Below, piece after piece: positions 1-8,767 of a stretch of DNA of 64,000 nucleotides. Positions within the stretch are counted from its first letter, which is position 1; each line of letters begins with the position of its first letter. The stretch comes from Puniceicoccus vermicola (lineage in GTDB: Bacteria > Verrucomicrobiota > Verrucomicrobiia > Opitutales > Puniceicoccaceae). The DNA lies in assembly GCF_014230055.1 (NCBI RefSeq), contig NZ_JACHVA010000046.1, positions 1 to 64,000 of the forward strand, given 5' to 3'. Below the pieces are notes generated by a model that saw only the letters and a list, made by a program, of their open reading frames with translations, searched no databases and was not told the origin of the DNA. Both the position numbers and the translations under genes were made by a program.

Positions 1-364
1 CCACCAGCGACTCTTCCACGCTGGACTCGCGGCGTTTGTAACGCTCGATGATCTGAGTCTCGAAGCTCGCTCCACGAAGCTTTGGGACCTTCAAGGTCAC
101 TTTGCCCGCTCCAGTCTCCAATCCCCGTTCATAATGTCCGCTGCGATGGGCCGAACGCTCTTCGCTGCGCTCATAGCGACCGGCATTGCACAGATGCTCC
201 GCCTCGGCGTTCAAAAGGCCGTTCAAGGCATCCTCTACCGTTCCACGGACGAATCCGCTTAGGTCCTTCTTCAGATGATCGAAGTTGATGCGAACAACTT
301 CACTTGCTTCGGCCTCCCGGCCTGTTACTGTCTCTTCAGGTGTCTTTTCGTTGGTCTCTTCCAT
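1..364 (-). CDS. IS256-family transposase, N-terminal part (runs off the left edge)
   Basis: Read from an ATG at 364 down to the window edge there are 121 codons without a stop. The translation begins MEETNEKTPEETVTG and contains the conserved early segment AGRYERSEERSAHRSGHY followed by GKVTLKVPKLRG, which is typical of the N-terminal, DNA-binding part of IS256/Mutator-type transposases. The catalytic DDE residues of this family lie further downstream and are outside the window, so I cannot say whether the element is intact. It is next to ordinary chromosomal genes and marks the left flank of the polysaccharide locus. Confidence 0.9.
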   Translation of the reverse strand, partial: MEETNEKTPEETVTGREAEASEVVRINFDHLKKDLSGFVRGTVEDALNGLLNAEAEHLCNAGRYERSEERSAHRSGHYERGLETGAGKVTLKVPKLRGASFETQIIERYKRRESSVEESLV

Positions 365-425
365 GGCTGTTAGTTGTCGTTAACCAACTGCCTACCGGAT
401 AACCGGCGGAAAGGCACTCTTTTCA
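1..425 (-). mobile_element. Right-hand end of an IS256-type insertion sequence (boundary approximate)
   Basis: The transposase start at 364 and the neighbouring gene's stop at 448 leave 83 bases that must hold the terminal inverted repeat of the element. A short inverted motif (CCGG-ATAA-CCGG) lies near 395. The exact IS end and any target duplication cannot be set because the other end is outside the window; the boundary at about 425 is a guess. Confidence 0.45.
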
Positions 426-447
426 ATTTTGCGAAACTTTTGGGACG

Positions 448-789
448 TTACCGGCGGCCGATCATCCAGGTGGTCGCCCCGTAGCCTGCGGCGGTCACCA
501 GACAGGAGATTAAAAGCGATACCCAGAAATGGACTCCGTTGCGGAGGAGAATGGGCAGAGCGATGAAGAACAGGAGGGAGGGGATGAGCAGCCAGAGGAT
601 GTCGGAGGTCAGGTTGGAGACTTTTGCAGTGTCTCCGGTATCGAGGTAGAGCCAAACGATTGCCAGCAGAGAGGTGAGTGGGAGGGGCGCAATGAGCGCT
701 CCGAAGACACTCAATCTTTTGGCGATCTCGCTAACCGCAACGATGACGATTGCGGTTAGCAGGACTTTGACGGCTGCATAGAGCCTGAT
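448..789 (-). CDS. Small DUF3147-like integral membrane protein with an apparent ATC start
   Basis: The reading frame encodes a four-helix membrane protein with the segments VKVLLTAIVIVAVSEIAKR, SVFGALIAPLPLTSLLAIVW, YLDTGD and IPSLLFFIALPILLRNGV, the pattern of the DUF3147 family (usually about 110-120 residues, function unknown). Family-like sequence continues upstream of the first TTG (at 714) as far as codon ATC at 787-789, directly after an in-frame TAG. An ATC start would give 113 residues, the expected length, and is one base away from ATG. Either AUC is used, or the start has been lost by mutation or sequencing error. A GGAGG lies about 13 bases before ATC. A TTG start at 714 would give 88 residues and remove the first helix. 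Confidence 0.7.
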   Translation of the reverse strand: MRLYAAVKVLLTAIVIVAVSEIAKRLSVFGALIAPLPLTSLLAIVWLYLDTGDTAKVSNLTSDILWLLIPSLLFFIALPILLRNGVHFWVSLLISCLVTAAGYGATTWMIGRR

Positions 790-876
790 TCTCGCCCGCT
801 AGCCTCCTCCCGGAAAGTCGCGTTGTCGACGCGATCCTTCCGGAGAGGGCTTGGCTCAATGGGCGGATGTTGGCGC

Positions 877-2691
877 TCAGGTATTCTTTGTTTCGGAATT
901 GACCGTTTCAATGATCTCTTCCTGCGCAGTGGAGATAGCCTCATCGAGACGATGGTCGGCACGGACTTCGGTCAGCCTCTTCTGAACGGCTTCCTCGACA
1001 TAGACCTCTTGGGAGAGGCCGATGTAGAGGGTATAGATGATACAGAGCAGGATCAGAGTGAACGGTAGGCCAGTCGTAATCGAGGCGGTTTGCAGGGTTT
1101 GTAAACCACCGCCGAGGAGAAGCACCGCGGCTAGGACACCTTCCATAATTGCCCAGAATACGCGTTGAGGAACGGGCGAATCAAGCTTCCCTCCCGAGGT
1201 GAGGTGGTCGACGACCAACGATCCGGAGTCAGACGAAGTGACGAAGAAGACGGTCACGAGGAAGATACCAATGATGGAGAGGATCGTCGTCATCGGGAAG
1301 GATTCCAGCATGGCGAAGAGTGCCGTGGAGACATCGTTGGAGACGGCACCGTAGATATCGGATACTCCCCCGGCTTGCAGCCAAATAGCCGATCCGCCAA
1401 AAACAGACATCCAGATGAAAGACAGCAAAGTCGGAACGAGAATTACACCGAGGATAAACTCGCGGACGGTTCGCCCTTTGGAAATGCGGGCGATGAACAT
1501 GCCGACGAAAGGGGACCAGGAAATCCACCACGCCCAATAGAAGACGGTCCAGCCACCCTGCCAGTCACTACCGCGATAGGTCTCCGTCCACAGACTCAAT
1601 TCCGGAAGGATGGTTAGGTAACTGCCGAGGTTCTGGGTGAACCCACTGAGAATGTAGATCGTCGGCCCGGCGATGAGGACGAAGATCATGAAGATCCCCG
1701 CGAGGCCCATATTGATTTCACTCAATCGCTTCACCCCGCCATCGAGTCCCGCGACCACCGACATGGTGGCCATTCCGGTGATGACGGCGATGAGCATGAT
1801 CTGGATCGGAATGCTGATGCCGATTCCAAAAAGGTAATCCAGGCCGGCGTTAACCTGGGCGACGCCGAGTCCGAGGGAAGTGGCGAGGCCCGCCAGCGTG
1901 GCGAGAACAGAAAGGACATCGATGACGTTGCCCCAAAAACCGTAGATGCGATCACCGAGGATCGGGTGAAAGATGGAACGGATGGTGAGCGGCAATCCTC
2001 GATTGTAAGCGAAGAAGGCCAGACCGAGACCAACGATGGCATAAATCGCCCAAGGGTGAAGGCCCCAGTGGTAGAAGGTCGTGACCATGGCCGCTTCGGC
2101 GGCTTCCGGCGTGTTGCCCTCGACTCCAGAGAACATTGGCGAGGGTGAATCGTAGTGGTAAATGGGCTCGCCGACGCTCCAGAACATCAGGCCGATCCCC
2201 ATGCCCGCACTGAGAAGCATAGCGTACCAAGCGGGGGTTGAAAACTCGGGCCGTGCTTTCTTGCCCCCTATCCTGACCCGCCCCAAGCGGCTAAAAGCGA
2301 AGTAGGCTGCGGCGGCGATGAAAATATTGGCGGCAAATACGAAGAACCATCCAAAGGTTGTCGCAATCCACTCCTTCATGTTGTCGGCCACTACATCGGC
2401 ACGTTCATCGAAGAAGAGAATCGCGGCGATGAGGACGACCAAGACAATGACCGAAGCCCCAGTGACGTGAGGATGGATGTCAAAACCAAGTCCGCTCCAA
2501 TTACGGTCTCCAGGCTCCCGGTTTTTTTTGTCCCCATCCAGAAGAGTGGCCGTCGGGCGAATCTGAAGCCCTCGGAATTTTTCTCTCTCGCGGATCGCTT
2601 TCTCGCGGGCGGTTTTTTCGGCTTTGCGCAGCTTTTCCGCCAGACTGCGTTTCTCGATGGATTCTTTACTCGGTCTTGGGTCAATACTCAT
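877..2691 (-). CDS. BCCT-family betaine/carnitine/choline-type transporter
   Basis: A 604-residue, twelve-helix secondary transporter of the betaine/carnitine/choline transporter family. The glycine-rich stretch GMGIG lies at about 163-167, followed by the family segment FWSVGEPIYHY, and the BCCT signature WTVFYWAWW lies at about 381-389. Members take up quaternary ammonium compatible solutes with Na+ or H+; the substrate here cannot be read from sequence. Residues 8-40 form a highly charged K/R/E-rich extension before the first membrane segment. It stands alone, is not part of the glycan operon, and fits a marine or halophilic lifestyle. Confidence 0.95.
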   Translation of the reverse strand: MSIDPRPSKESIEKRSLAEKLRKAEKTAREKAIREREKFRGLQIRPTATLLDGDKKNREPGDRNWSGLGFDIHPHVTGASVIVLVVLIAAILFFDERADVVADNMKEWIATTFGWFFVFAANIFIAAAAYFAFSRLGRVRIGGKKARPEFSTPAWYAMLLSAGMGIGLMFWSVGEPIYHYDSPSPMFSGVEGNTPEAAEAAMVTTFYHWGLHPWAIYAIVGLGLAFFAYNRGLPLTIRSIFHPILGDRIYGFWGNVIDVLSVLATLAGLATSLGLGVAQVNAGLDYLFGIGISIPIQIMLIAVITGMATMSVVAGLDGGVKRLSEINMGLAGIFMIFVLIAGPTIYILSGFTQNLGSYLTILPELSLWTETYRGSDWQGGWTVFYWAWWISWSPFVGMFIARISKGRTVREFILGVILVPTLLSFIWMSVFGGSAIWLQAGGVSDIYGAVSNDVSTALFAMLESFPMTTILSIIGIFLVTVFFVTSSDSGSLVVDHLTSGGKLDSPVPQRVFWAIMEGVLAAVLLLGGGLQTLQTASITTGLPFTLILLCIIYTLYIGLSQEVYVEEAVQKRLTEVRADHRLDEAISTAQEEIIETVNSETKNT

Positions 2692-2881
2692 GGGCTCGGA
2701 ACTAATTTTTTAATGAGAAAGTTCCCTGCGCCTGAACAGCGGGACCCCGGGGCAGGTCCTGATCAGGTAGGGAGGGGGCAATAGGTTTGTTGGGCTAACT
2801 TATGACATGCCAGTCGCTTAAGTGCGAAAACTAAATTATCATTGAGGTCAATTGGCTGTGGAATTTTGAAGGAATGCGTCA

Positions 2882-3880
2882 TTAAGAGGGCTTTCTTGCG
2901 ACAAACCACATATGAGAGGATAGTTTTGCGGCTTTTATAAATTCTTGAAGTTTCTCAATCACGTCGTCGTCTGGATCGGGGAGTATTTGTTGGATGATAG
3001 GACAATCGATTTCGCTGGGATCATCGACTTGGTTGATGAGAAGATCGACATCGAGCTCGCCGGGAGTGGTGACTTCCAAAGGTTCAAGACCGCAATTTTT
3101 GAGCATAATCGCCATTGATTCCGGATTGAAGAGTGTGGTGTGCTCGTGGTCGAAACTGCTAAACTTCTCTTTGAGAAGTAGGCCTCCCAAGCTAATTCCA
3201 TTAGGACATGAGCCGATGAAAATTCCGCCCGGTTTCAAGTATTCTGAGGTTTTCTTTACGAAAAGTGAGGGCTCAGAGAGGTGCTCGATCACTTCAAATG
3301 CGGCGATGACATCTGCTTGTCCTGTTGGATGGCTCAGCTCTTCAATGGTCTCTTCGTAAGTCTCAAATCCTTTCCGGCGGCAGGTTTCTGCGTGACCGGG
3401 AGTTGGCTCGACAGCGATGATATGATCGAAGAAATTCTGATCACGGATCGCTTCGCAGTAAATCCCGTAAGCGGCTCCTACCTCAAGCATTGTCCCACCC
3501 GATGATCCGTAGTGCTTACACAAAGCAACCGTTTGTTTTGCACGGGGAGTGAATATCTTATCTTTTCGGGTCTTCTCCGTTGCGGGGAAAATTACGGAGT
3601 TCCACACTTCGTAATTCTTGGACTGGCGATAAAACTGACCCAATAGTTCGGTCGAAGGACGTGGGTTTGTGAAATGAGTTTTGCAGTCAGCGCACTGGTG
3701 ATAGATGAAGCCGTCTTTCCTTCCCCACTCCCCACTGTTGGAAGATCCGCATGCCGGGCAATTCGACTGAACAAATTGATCCAAGTGATCTAGGAGAAAT
3801 TGTTTATCCGCTTCAACTGCCCATTTTTTCTGGGCCATCAGATCGGATGGTCGAATGTCTTCGGTTTTGAAGTTTGACAT
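2882..3880 (-). CDS. Class I SAM-dependent methyltransferase with N-terminal zinc finger
   Basis: 332 residues. Four cysteines in two CxxC pairs (C41/C44 and C63/C66) form a probable zinc ribbon, followed by a Rossmann methyltransferase core with the SAM motif LEVGAAYG (about 132-139) and the post-motif FEVIEHL (about 195-201). Such proteins occur in nucleotide-sugar and glycan clusters and methylate sugars at O or C positions. It is the last gene of the minus-strand operon, four bases after the amidotransferase gene, so its acceptor is probably the same sugar. The exact methylated position is unknown. Confidence 0.85.
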   Translation of the reverse strand: MSNFKTEDIRPSDLMAQKKWAVEADKQFLLDHLDQFVQSNCPACGSSNSGEWGRKDGFIYHQCADCKTHFTNPRPSTELLGQFYRQSKNYEVWNSVIFPATEKTRKDKIFTPRAKQTVALCKHYGSSGGTMLEVGAAYGIYCEAIRDQNFFDHIIAVEPTPGHAETCRRKGFETYEETIEELSHPTGQADVIAAFEVIEHLSEPSLFVKKTSEYLKPGGIFIGSCPNGISLGGLLLKEKFSSFDHEHTTLFNPESMAIMLKNCGLEPLEVTTPGELDVDLLINQVDDPSEIDCPIIQQILPDPDDDVIEKLQEFIKAAKLSSHMWFVARKPS

Positions 3881-3884
3881 GGTT

Positions 3885-5087
3885 TTACTCCTTAAAATAG
3901 ATCTCGGTTTCGCTCTCGGAAAGGTTCACCTGACCGTAAGATTTGACGTCTCCGCGTGGCGTTTGTTTGTGCCATTGATTGTCTTTGATCCACCAAACTT
4001 TGGGGCTTCTGAAGGTGTCCGCGATGTGATCAAACTCCTCTTCGGACATGCCAACATATTCGAGCCATCGATTGAGGTCTTTGCGTGGTTTGACGTGATC
4101 GTACTTTTCGACCATTTCTAGCGCCTTTTCCCGATCGAAGTAACCGGATCTGACATCTTTGCTACTGTGATCTGTGGCTCTCCCGTATCCGAATTTGATA
4201 AACTTCATGTAGTCATGGATCCCATTCTCATGCATGTCATCCAGGTTCGACATTCTTCGGTAGGTGCGTTCAAACGGTTGCTCTGATAGTTCAAAATCAT
4301 ACTTTTCGATCATTTCCTCCGTGTGCTTGTTGGGGTTCCAATCAAAGAAATTCCCAACGTAGAGGCCTATGGTTTTGCTATCTGCAAATTCATGATCGGA
4401 AGGCATTCTGAGCCAAGCGAGATCTTTTTCGTTCACGCCAGGTGTCTTCTCGACGATGTCTTTGATGGTGTAACCTCTCAGATCGTGTTCGTAAACGGTT
4501 CGTTTATTGTATTGAACGTAGTCGTTCATGTCGAACATGCCCGCAACGCTCCAAGTGATCTCTCCCCACAGGACCAGTGGAATCTTGAATCTAACGGCTA
4601 CTTGCATGGGGAAAATCTTGATTCCGGCGTGGCAGTGCCAGTTCATATCTCCCATTAAACGGAAGCAGCTTTCGTTTAGCTTTTTTAGAACCTCTATGCT
4701 GGGTCCCATTACGATATGATCCGCTCCAAATTTGGATCTCATTCGGTCCAGATTTCTCTGGCCTTCTGGGAGGTAGTTGTTGCCGTGGTAGGTGACCAGT
4801 AGGGGTTTTAATCCGTATTCGATGGCTTTATCTACCTGAAAGTAGCTATCTTTGCCACCGCTGACGGGAACTACGCAATCATAGTTGGATTCGGATGTCG
4901 CTTTTGCTTGGGTTACGAGTTCTTTCCACTTGGCTTCGCGTTGTTCCCAGAAGGCGGGCGTGAGGCTATTCATCTCCTCTTGTAGTAGGCATGCACTACA
5001 GACTCCTTCGCGATTGAACGAGAGGTTGACTGAAACCGCTGGGTAGAGGCACCTCTTGCAATAGTGAATATTTGGTTTCTTGATCAT
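3885..5087 (-). CDS. N-acetyl sugar amidotransferase, PseA/WbpG type
   Basis: Predicted ATP-dependent amidotransferase that turns an N-acetyl group on a sugar into an acetamidino group, with ammonia supplied by partner HisH/HisF-like proteins. Visible features are two CxxC pairs (C10/C13, C30/C33) and the PP-loop SGGKDS (about 76-81), followed by the conserved YHGNNYLPEGQ and WGEITWS segments. The start was set at the ATG at 5087 (MIKKPNIHYCKRCLYP) because the 30 extra codons upstream lie inside the hisF-like gene and look like no known family sequence. 400 residues fits the family. In Pseudomonas aeruginosa O-antigen loci wbpG sits beside hisH2/hisF2, as here; in Campylobacter PseA acts on pseudaminic acid. 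Confidence 0.9.
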   Translation of the reverse strand: MIKKPNIHYCKRCLYPAVSVNLSFNREGVCSACLLQEEMNSLTPAFWEQREAKWKELVTQAKATSESNYDCVVPVSGGKDSYFQVDKAIEYGLKPLLVTYHGNNYLPEGQRNLDRMRSKFGADHIVMGPSIEVLKKLNESCFRLMGDMNWHCHAGIKIFPMQVAVRFKIPLVLWGEITWSVAGMFDMNDYVQYNKRTVYEHDLRGYTIKDIVEKTPGVNEKDLAWLRMPSDHEFADSKTIGLYVGNFFDWNPNKHTEEMIEKYDFELSEQPFERTYRRMSNLDDMHENGIHDYMKFIKFGYGRATDHSSKDVRSGYFDREKALEMVEKYDHVKPRKDLNRWLEYVGMSEEEFDHIADTFRSPKVWWIKDNQWHKQTPRGDVKSYGQVNLSESETEIYFKE

Positions 5088-5098
5088 CGTGAATAAGA

Positions 5099-5896
5099 TT
5101 AAAGAATATGGTTGTCGTTGGAGAGAGCCTGGTGCCTCCTCACTGGATACTCTTTTTCGAAAAGGTATTTCCTGCATTCATGGACGCTGTTCTCTGAATG
5201 TTGGAAAATATTCGCGGCGGCTACAGCGCAGGCATCGGTTTCAGAGAGGACTGCGGCGAAATCTTCCCACTTTCCTGCTCCACCCAGCGCGATGACTGGG
5301 ACGCTAACTGCATTTACGACACGATTGATCAAGTCAATGTCGAATCCAGACCCGGTTCCATCTCTCTGGATCGAGTTTATTAGGATCTCCCCGGCACCCA
5401 GTTTCTCAACCGCTCTGGCATGTTCGACCGGAGAGACTCCAGTGTGTGCGTGTCCACCTTTGAACACCTCATATTGCCCGTTCTCGGTCGGTTTTGCATC
5501 GATCGAGACGACCACACATTGGCTTCCGAACTCGGTGGCAATTTCACGGATGAGCTGCGGGTTGTCGAATGCTGCCGTGTTGAGAGTTATCTTGTCCGCA
5601 CCGAGGCGAAGAAGTTCTCTTGCGCTTCGGAGATCTCTAATTCCACCTCCAAATGTTAGGGGGACGGAGCATTTTTCTGCGACTTTTTGAACGAGAACTT
5701 CAAGGTCTGCAGCCTCTGCAAAATCATCCTCTGGATCGGTAATATCGATGTAGATCAGCTCGTCGCTCATCCAGTTGCTGATTCGTTCGACTGCAGGAGT
5801 TGGGTTGCCTAAGATGTTGTACCTGGAAAATCTTCGGCTTTGAACAATCTTTCCGTCTCGAAGCAGTATGACTGGAATAATTCGTTTCTTCAGCAT
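5099..5896 (-). CDS. HisF-like cyclase-subunit paralogue for sugar amidination
   Basis: A 265-residue (beta/alpha)8-barrel protein clearly related to HisF: MLKKRIIPVI at the start, FGGGIRD at about 82-88, SIDAKP at about 131-136 and INSIQRDGTGSG. The residue matching the catalytic Asp11 of histidine-pathway HisF is leucine (VILLRDG), while the second catalytic aspartate (SIDAK, about 133) is kept. Loss of Asp11 suggests that it does not make imidazole glycerol phosphate but passes ammonia to the adjacent PseA/WbpG-type enzyme. It is three bases downstream of the hisH-like gene and no other histidine genes are nearby. Confidence 0.9.
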   Translation of the reverse strand: MLKKRIIPVILLRDGKIVQSRRFSRYNILGNPTPAVERISNWMSDELIYIDITDPEDDFAEAADLEVLVQKVAEKCSVPLTFGGGIRDLRSARELLRLGADKITLNTAAFDNPQLIREIATEFGSQCVVVSIDAKPTENGQYEVFKGGHAHTGVSPVEHARAVEKLGAGEILINSIQRDGTGSGFDIDLINRVVNAVSVPVIALGGAGKWEDFAAVLSETDACAVAAANIFQHSENSVHECRKYLFEKEYPVRRHQALSNDNHIL

Positions 5897-5898
5897 GA

Positions 5899-6528
5899 TT
5901 AAACCTGCAGGAAGTTTCTTAGCAACTGTTGTCCGTTTCTCTGGCTTTTCTCGGGGTGAAACTGAACACCAAAGGTATTTTCTTTCTCAAAAGCGGCGAT
6001 GAATTTTCTCCCGTATTCGCAGTGGCTGAAGGACGCATCCTTGTCCTCGCTTATGAACTGATAACTGTGGTCAAAGTAGAAATTTGACTCTTCCGGATCG
6101 ATACCTTGGAAGAGAGTGGAATTTTTTTCGAAGAGAACATCATTCCATCCGATGTGAGGGAGTCTGAGGTTGAGTTGAGGTTCGACCGAGAGGAAATGAT
6201 CGACACGACCTTTGACTTTTCCGAAACCTCTTGTTGGGGTGAATTCAGAGCCCTCTTCTGCAAGTATTTGCATGCCGACGCAAATGCCGAGGAATGGCTT
6301 TTTCCCTTCATCAATAGACTCTTTGATCGGATGAAAGAGTTCCAGTTCCTGAAGTCTTTTCATCGCTGAGCTAAATGCGCCGACTCCGGGGAGGATGAGG
6401 TGGGTGCAGTCGGTCGTTTGTTCAAACATCTGAACATGAACCATTGGGCAGTCTAGTTTTCGAACTGCGTTCCATACGGAGGAGAAATTTCCCGAACCGT
6501 AGTCAATGATTCCTACTTTAATACTCAT
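5899..6528 (-). CDS. HisH-like glutamine amidotransferase for sugar amidination
   Basis: 209 residues, class I glutamine amidotransferase of HisH type. The catalytic cysteine lies in GICVGMQ (C83), with the histidine and glutamate of the triad in FHPEKSQ (H191, E193); the N-terminal IIDYGSGNFSSV is the family start. It should hydrolyse glutamine and deliver ammonia through the HisF-like barrel encoded next. With the PseA/WbpG-type gene this is a complete three-part sugar amidination module. A true histidine-biosynthesis role is less likely given the altered HisF partner and the glycan neighbourhood. Confidence 0.92.
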   Translation of the reverse strand: MSIKVGIIDYGSGNFSSVWNAVRKLDCPMVHVQMFEQTTDCTHLILPGVGAFSSAMKRLQELELFHPIKESIDEGKKPFLGICVGMQILAEEGSEFTPTRGFGKVKGRVDHFLSVEPQLNLRLPHIGWNDVLFEKNSTLFQGIDPEESNFYFDHSYQFISEDKDASFSHCEYGRKFIAAFEKENTFGVQFHPEKSQRNGQQLLRNFLQV

Positions 6529-6545
6529 GTTTGCTCGAGTGGGAG

Positions 6546-7622
6546 TTAACCTATCTTCTGGTAGAGGAATTCCCGATAATCACCATCGCGACCACTATGC
6601 TTTTGCTGGAATAAGTCGTAGTGCTTGTACAGGAGTTTGAATTGGTTTTCTGGTAGAGGGTATTGGGAGGCGGGAGTCCGCTCATGCCCCTCGTTGACGA
6701 CGCCTTCTCGATCCATGTTGTTGTGGAGGAAGTAGTGGCGGCAGGATGTCGTGATTTTTTCGAGATATTTTTGAATGACGGGGAAGCTCATTTCGGAGAG
6801 ACTGAAAGTGTTGAGAAAAACATCTACGCTGTTTGCGGGTAGATTATCAATGGACCAATTGGGGCAAAGAATAACGTCGTATTCTTCTATGGTTTTCTCC
6901 CAGTTGATTGACCCGCCTTCGTGGAGATAAATCTTTCGGTCCGGGAGAGTCTTGCTCAAATAATAGGCTCCAACGACAAGTGTTTCGGGGAGGTCAAAGT
7001 CGATGTAGGTGAACCGATCGGTACGCTTCATGAGGAAGTGAGCCATACCGCAGTAGCCTGCACCGATTTCGGCCACGACTGGCTTCTCGATATCGGCGGT
7101 CATTCCTTCAATTTGAGTGGCCAAGGCATGGTAGCGGAGGACTTTGGAGCCGATCAGTGTGCCGTTCCAGAGATAGCCCCACGGGTGCCCCACCTTCGGG
7201 ATTTCTAGTTGCGAAAAATCGGATCCATACAGGTTGGACCAAATCATTAGGTCGTGGGCGAAGGTTTTTGCGTAGGAAATGCGCGCTTCTTTATTCTCAA
7301 TGAGCTGTTTGTGTCCAGCGTACTGCTTGACTAGGACTCCTAGCTCGTTGCGCCAAAAATTGCCGAGGAGTTCCCCAAGTCGATCAGTGCCATCATCATA
7401 AAAAGCATCGTAGTGGGGCATCCGTTGATTGACGTGTTTCCTCCACTCGCCAGCGGGTTGGTAAATTTCCGGTTGGTTTTCCTGATGATCCTTGATGTTG
7501 CGATACATCCCTTTGATCCGTTGAAGAAGATCGGTATCTTCTTCGGCGCACTGGTTTTTTAGAGGTTTTAGTCCCTCCTCGAGTTGAGAAAGGTTGTAGA
7601 AGGGTTCTGATTCTTGGCTCAT
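6546..7622 (-). CDS. Putative sugar O-methyltransferase
   Basis: 358 residues. A helical N-terminal half is followed by a class I methyltransferase fold with the SAM-binding motif AEIGAGYCG (about 184-192). Overall it resembles the 'putative sugar O-methyltransferase' group found in O-antigen and capsule loci, including the segments FGHP-like VGHPWGYLW and NTFSLSEM. It lies between the PseG-like gene (121 bases upstream) and the hisH-like gene (17 bases downstream), so it probably caps or decorates the same nonulosonic acid or the chain end. The acceptor is not identifiable from sequence. Confidence 0.8.
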   Translation of the reverse strand: MSQESEPFYNLSQLEEGLKPLKNQCAEEDTDLLQRIKGMYRNIKDHQENQPEIYQPAGEWRKHVNQRMPHYDAFYDDGTDRLGELLGNFWRNELGVLVKQYAGHKQLIENKEARISYAKTFAHDLMIWSNLYGSDFSQLEIPKVGHPWGYLWNGTLIGSKVLRYHALATQIEGMTADIEKPVVAEIGAGYCGMAHFLMKRTDRFTYIDFDLPETLVVGAYYLSKTLPDRKIYLHEGGSINWEKTIEEYDVILCPNWSIDNLPANSVDVFLNTFSLSEMSFPVIQKYLEKITTSCRHYFLHNNMDREGVVNEGHERTPASQYPLPENQFKLLYKHYDLFQQKHSGRDGDYREFLYQKIG

Positions 7623-7743
7623 GGGAAAATTTTGAATTTGATGGTTATAGAAGTGCCCATTTGAAAGGTGGAGGGCAAGGTCTCAGTTTTTGACTGTTGT
7701 AGCGGCGCGGTTTTTTCTGAGCAGACAAACTTTTTGGGGCAAA

Positions 7744-8763
7744 TCAGATGAGATCCAGTATCGTCTCGGCGATGGCTTTAGCGCCATTTTTCGGAATCAC
7801 GTTTTGGGTCGATTTGTGCATTTCCAGCAACTTGACTCGGTTTGATCGTAGATCTCCCACGATATCGACCGCATCGCGTAGGCTTTTCTCGCCCGGAGGA
7901 AGCGTGATACAGGCGTTTAGTTCGGTAAGTTCTTCGAAAAGGTAGTTCCAGTTCTTTTTCTGGAGAATGTTGAGTGCGGGGATGCCGATATGAGCCGCTT
8001 CGTATGTGGTAAGACCTCCCGCGCACAAGACTATGGATGCGTTCTTGAGGACTCGCCACATGGATTCGTTTGACTTGATTAGGATGATCTCATGGCGGTT
8101 TTTAGCGGCGGTATCAATGAGGTCGGTATAGGAGTGCCGATAGGCGTTTCCGAGGGCGACCCAGATGACCAGCTTTTTCACGTTCTTTCCGAGAAGGTTG
8201 AGAAGCTGTAAGGTTCGGTTTGGTGCGTCTGAGCCTCCCATGCTGATCGCTACGGAGAGGTGATCCTCGTTTAGATGCTCTTCGTAGAGGCGGGTCGAGA
8301 TAGGTTTTAGCCATTGTGGCAAAACCGAATACTTGAGCCCTTTGTGAATCGTCGGGAATTTTTTGAAATTTTTCCACGAGGGGGGTTCGACCGTGGTTCG
8401 ATGGAATAGGTGATCCATCTGCTCAAGTTGATCGAAAATCGACGAGAGTGATACCTTCAGGGCACCTGTTGGTAGGCTCTCCAAGGCGGTTTCACTAATC
8501 GTCAGCATGTCGAAAACGATGAGTGAGGGGGAGCGCTTACGGATCATCGGAATTGCTGAGAACTCACTCTCAACCAGGTCCCATCGGACGTCTGAGTTTT
8601 CTAAGAGGTGAGTGCCGGAGGAGTCGCCGATGACGATCAGGCTGCTATCCGATGCGTGCTTGATATGATCAAGGACGAGTAGTGATCGCACGAGATGTCC
8701 AAGCCCGTCAGATTCGGACGCGCGGACCCAAAATAGGATGCGTGGAAGAACCTGCTTCTTCAC
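7744..8763 (-). CDS. PseG/SpsG-like nucleotide-sugar hydrolase (or related GT-B protein)
   Basis: 339 residues, GT-B fold. The N-terminal motif DGLGHLVRSL (about 19-28) matches the GxGHxxR motif of PseG/SpsG, with the likely catalytic histidine at 23; the C-terminal nucleotide-binding half has SMGGSDAPN and CAGGLTTYEAAHIGIPAL. PseG hydrolyses UDP-2,4-diacetamido-2,4,6-trideoxyhexose to the free sugar used by a NeuB-type synthase. The gene follows a NeuB/SpsE-like synthase by four bases, which supports that role. SpsG-like proteins whose reaction is unproven are the alternative. Confidence 0.8.
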   Translation of the reverse strand: MKKQVLPRILFWVRASESDGLGHLVRSLLVLDHIKHASDSSLIVIGDSSGTHLLENSDVRWDLVESEFSAIPMIRKRSPSLIVFDMLTISETALESLPTGALKVSLSSIFDQLEQMDHLFHRTTVEPPSWKNFKKFPTIHKGLKYSVLPQWLKPISTRLYEEHLNEDHLSVAISMGGSDAPNRTLQLLNLLGKNVKKLVIWVALGNAYRHSYTDLIDTAAKNRHEIILIKSNESMWRVLKNASIVLCAGGLTTYEAAHIGIPALNILQKKNWNYLFEELTELNACITLPPGEKSLRDAVDIVGDLRSNRVKLLEMHKSTQNVIPKNGAKAIAETILDLI

Positions 8764-8767
8764 GGGG

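Noticed and set aside
5088-5177. Longer N-terminus for the PseA/WbpG-like protein
   Set aside because: The 30 extra codons overlap the hisF-like gene and lack similarity to the family; ATG at 5087 starts at the CxxC domain.
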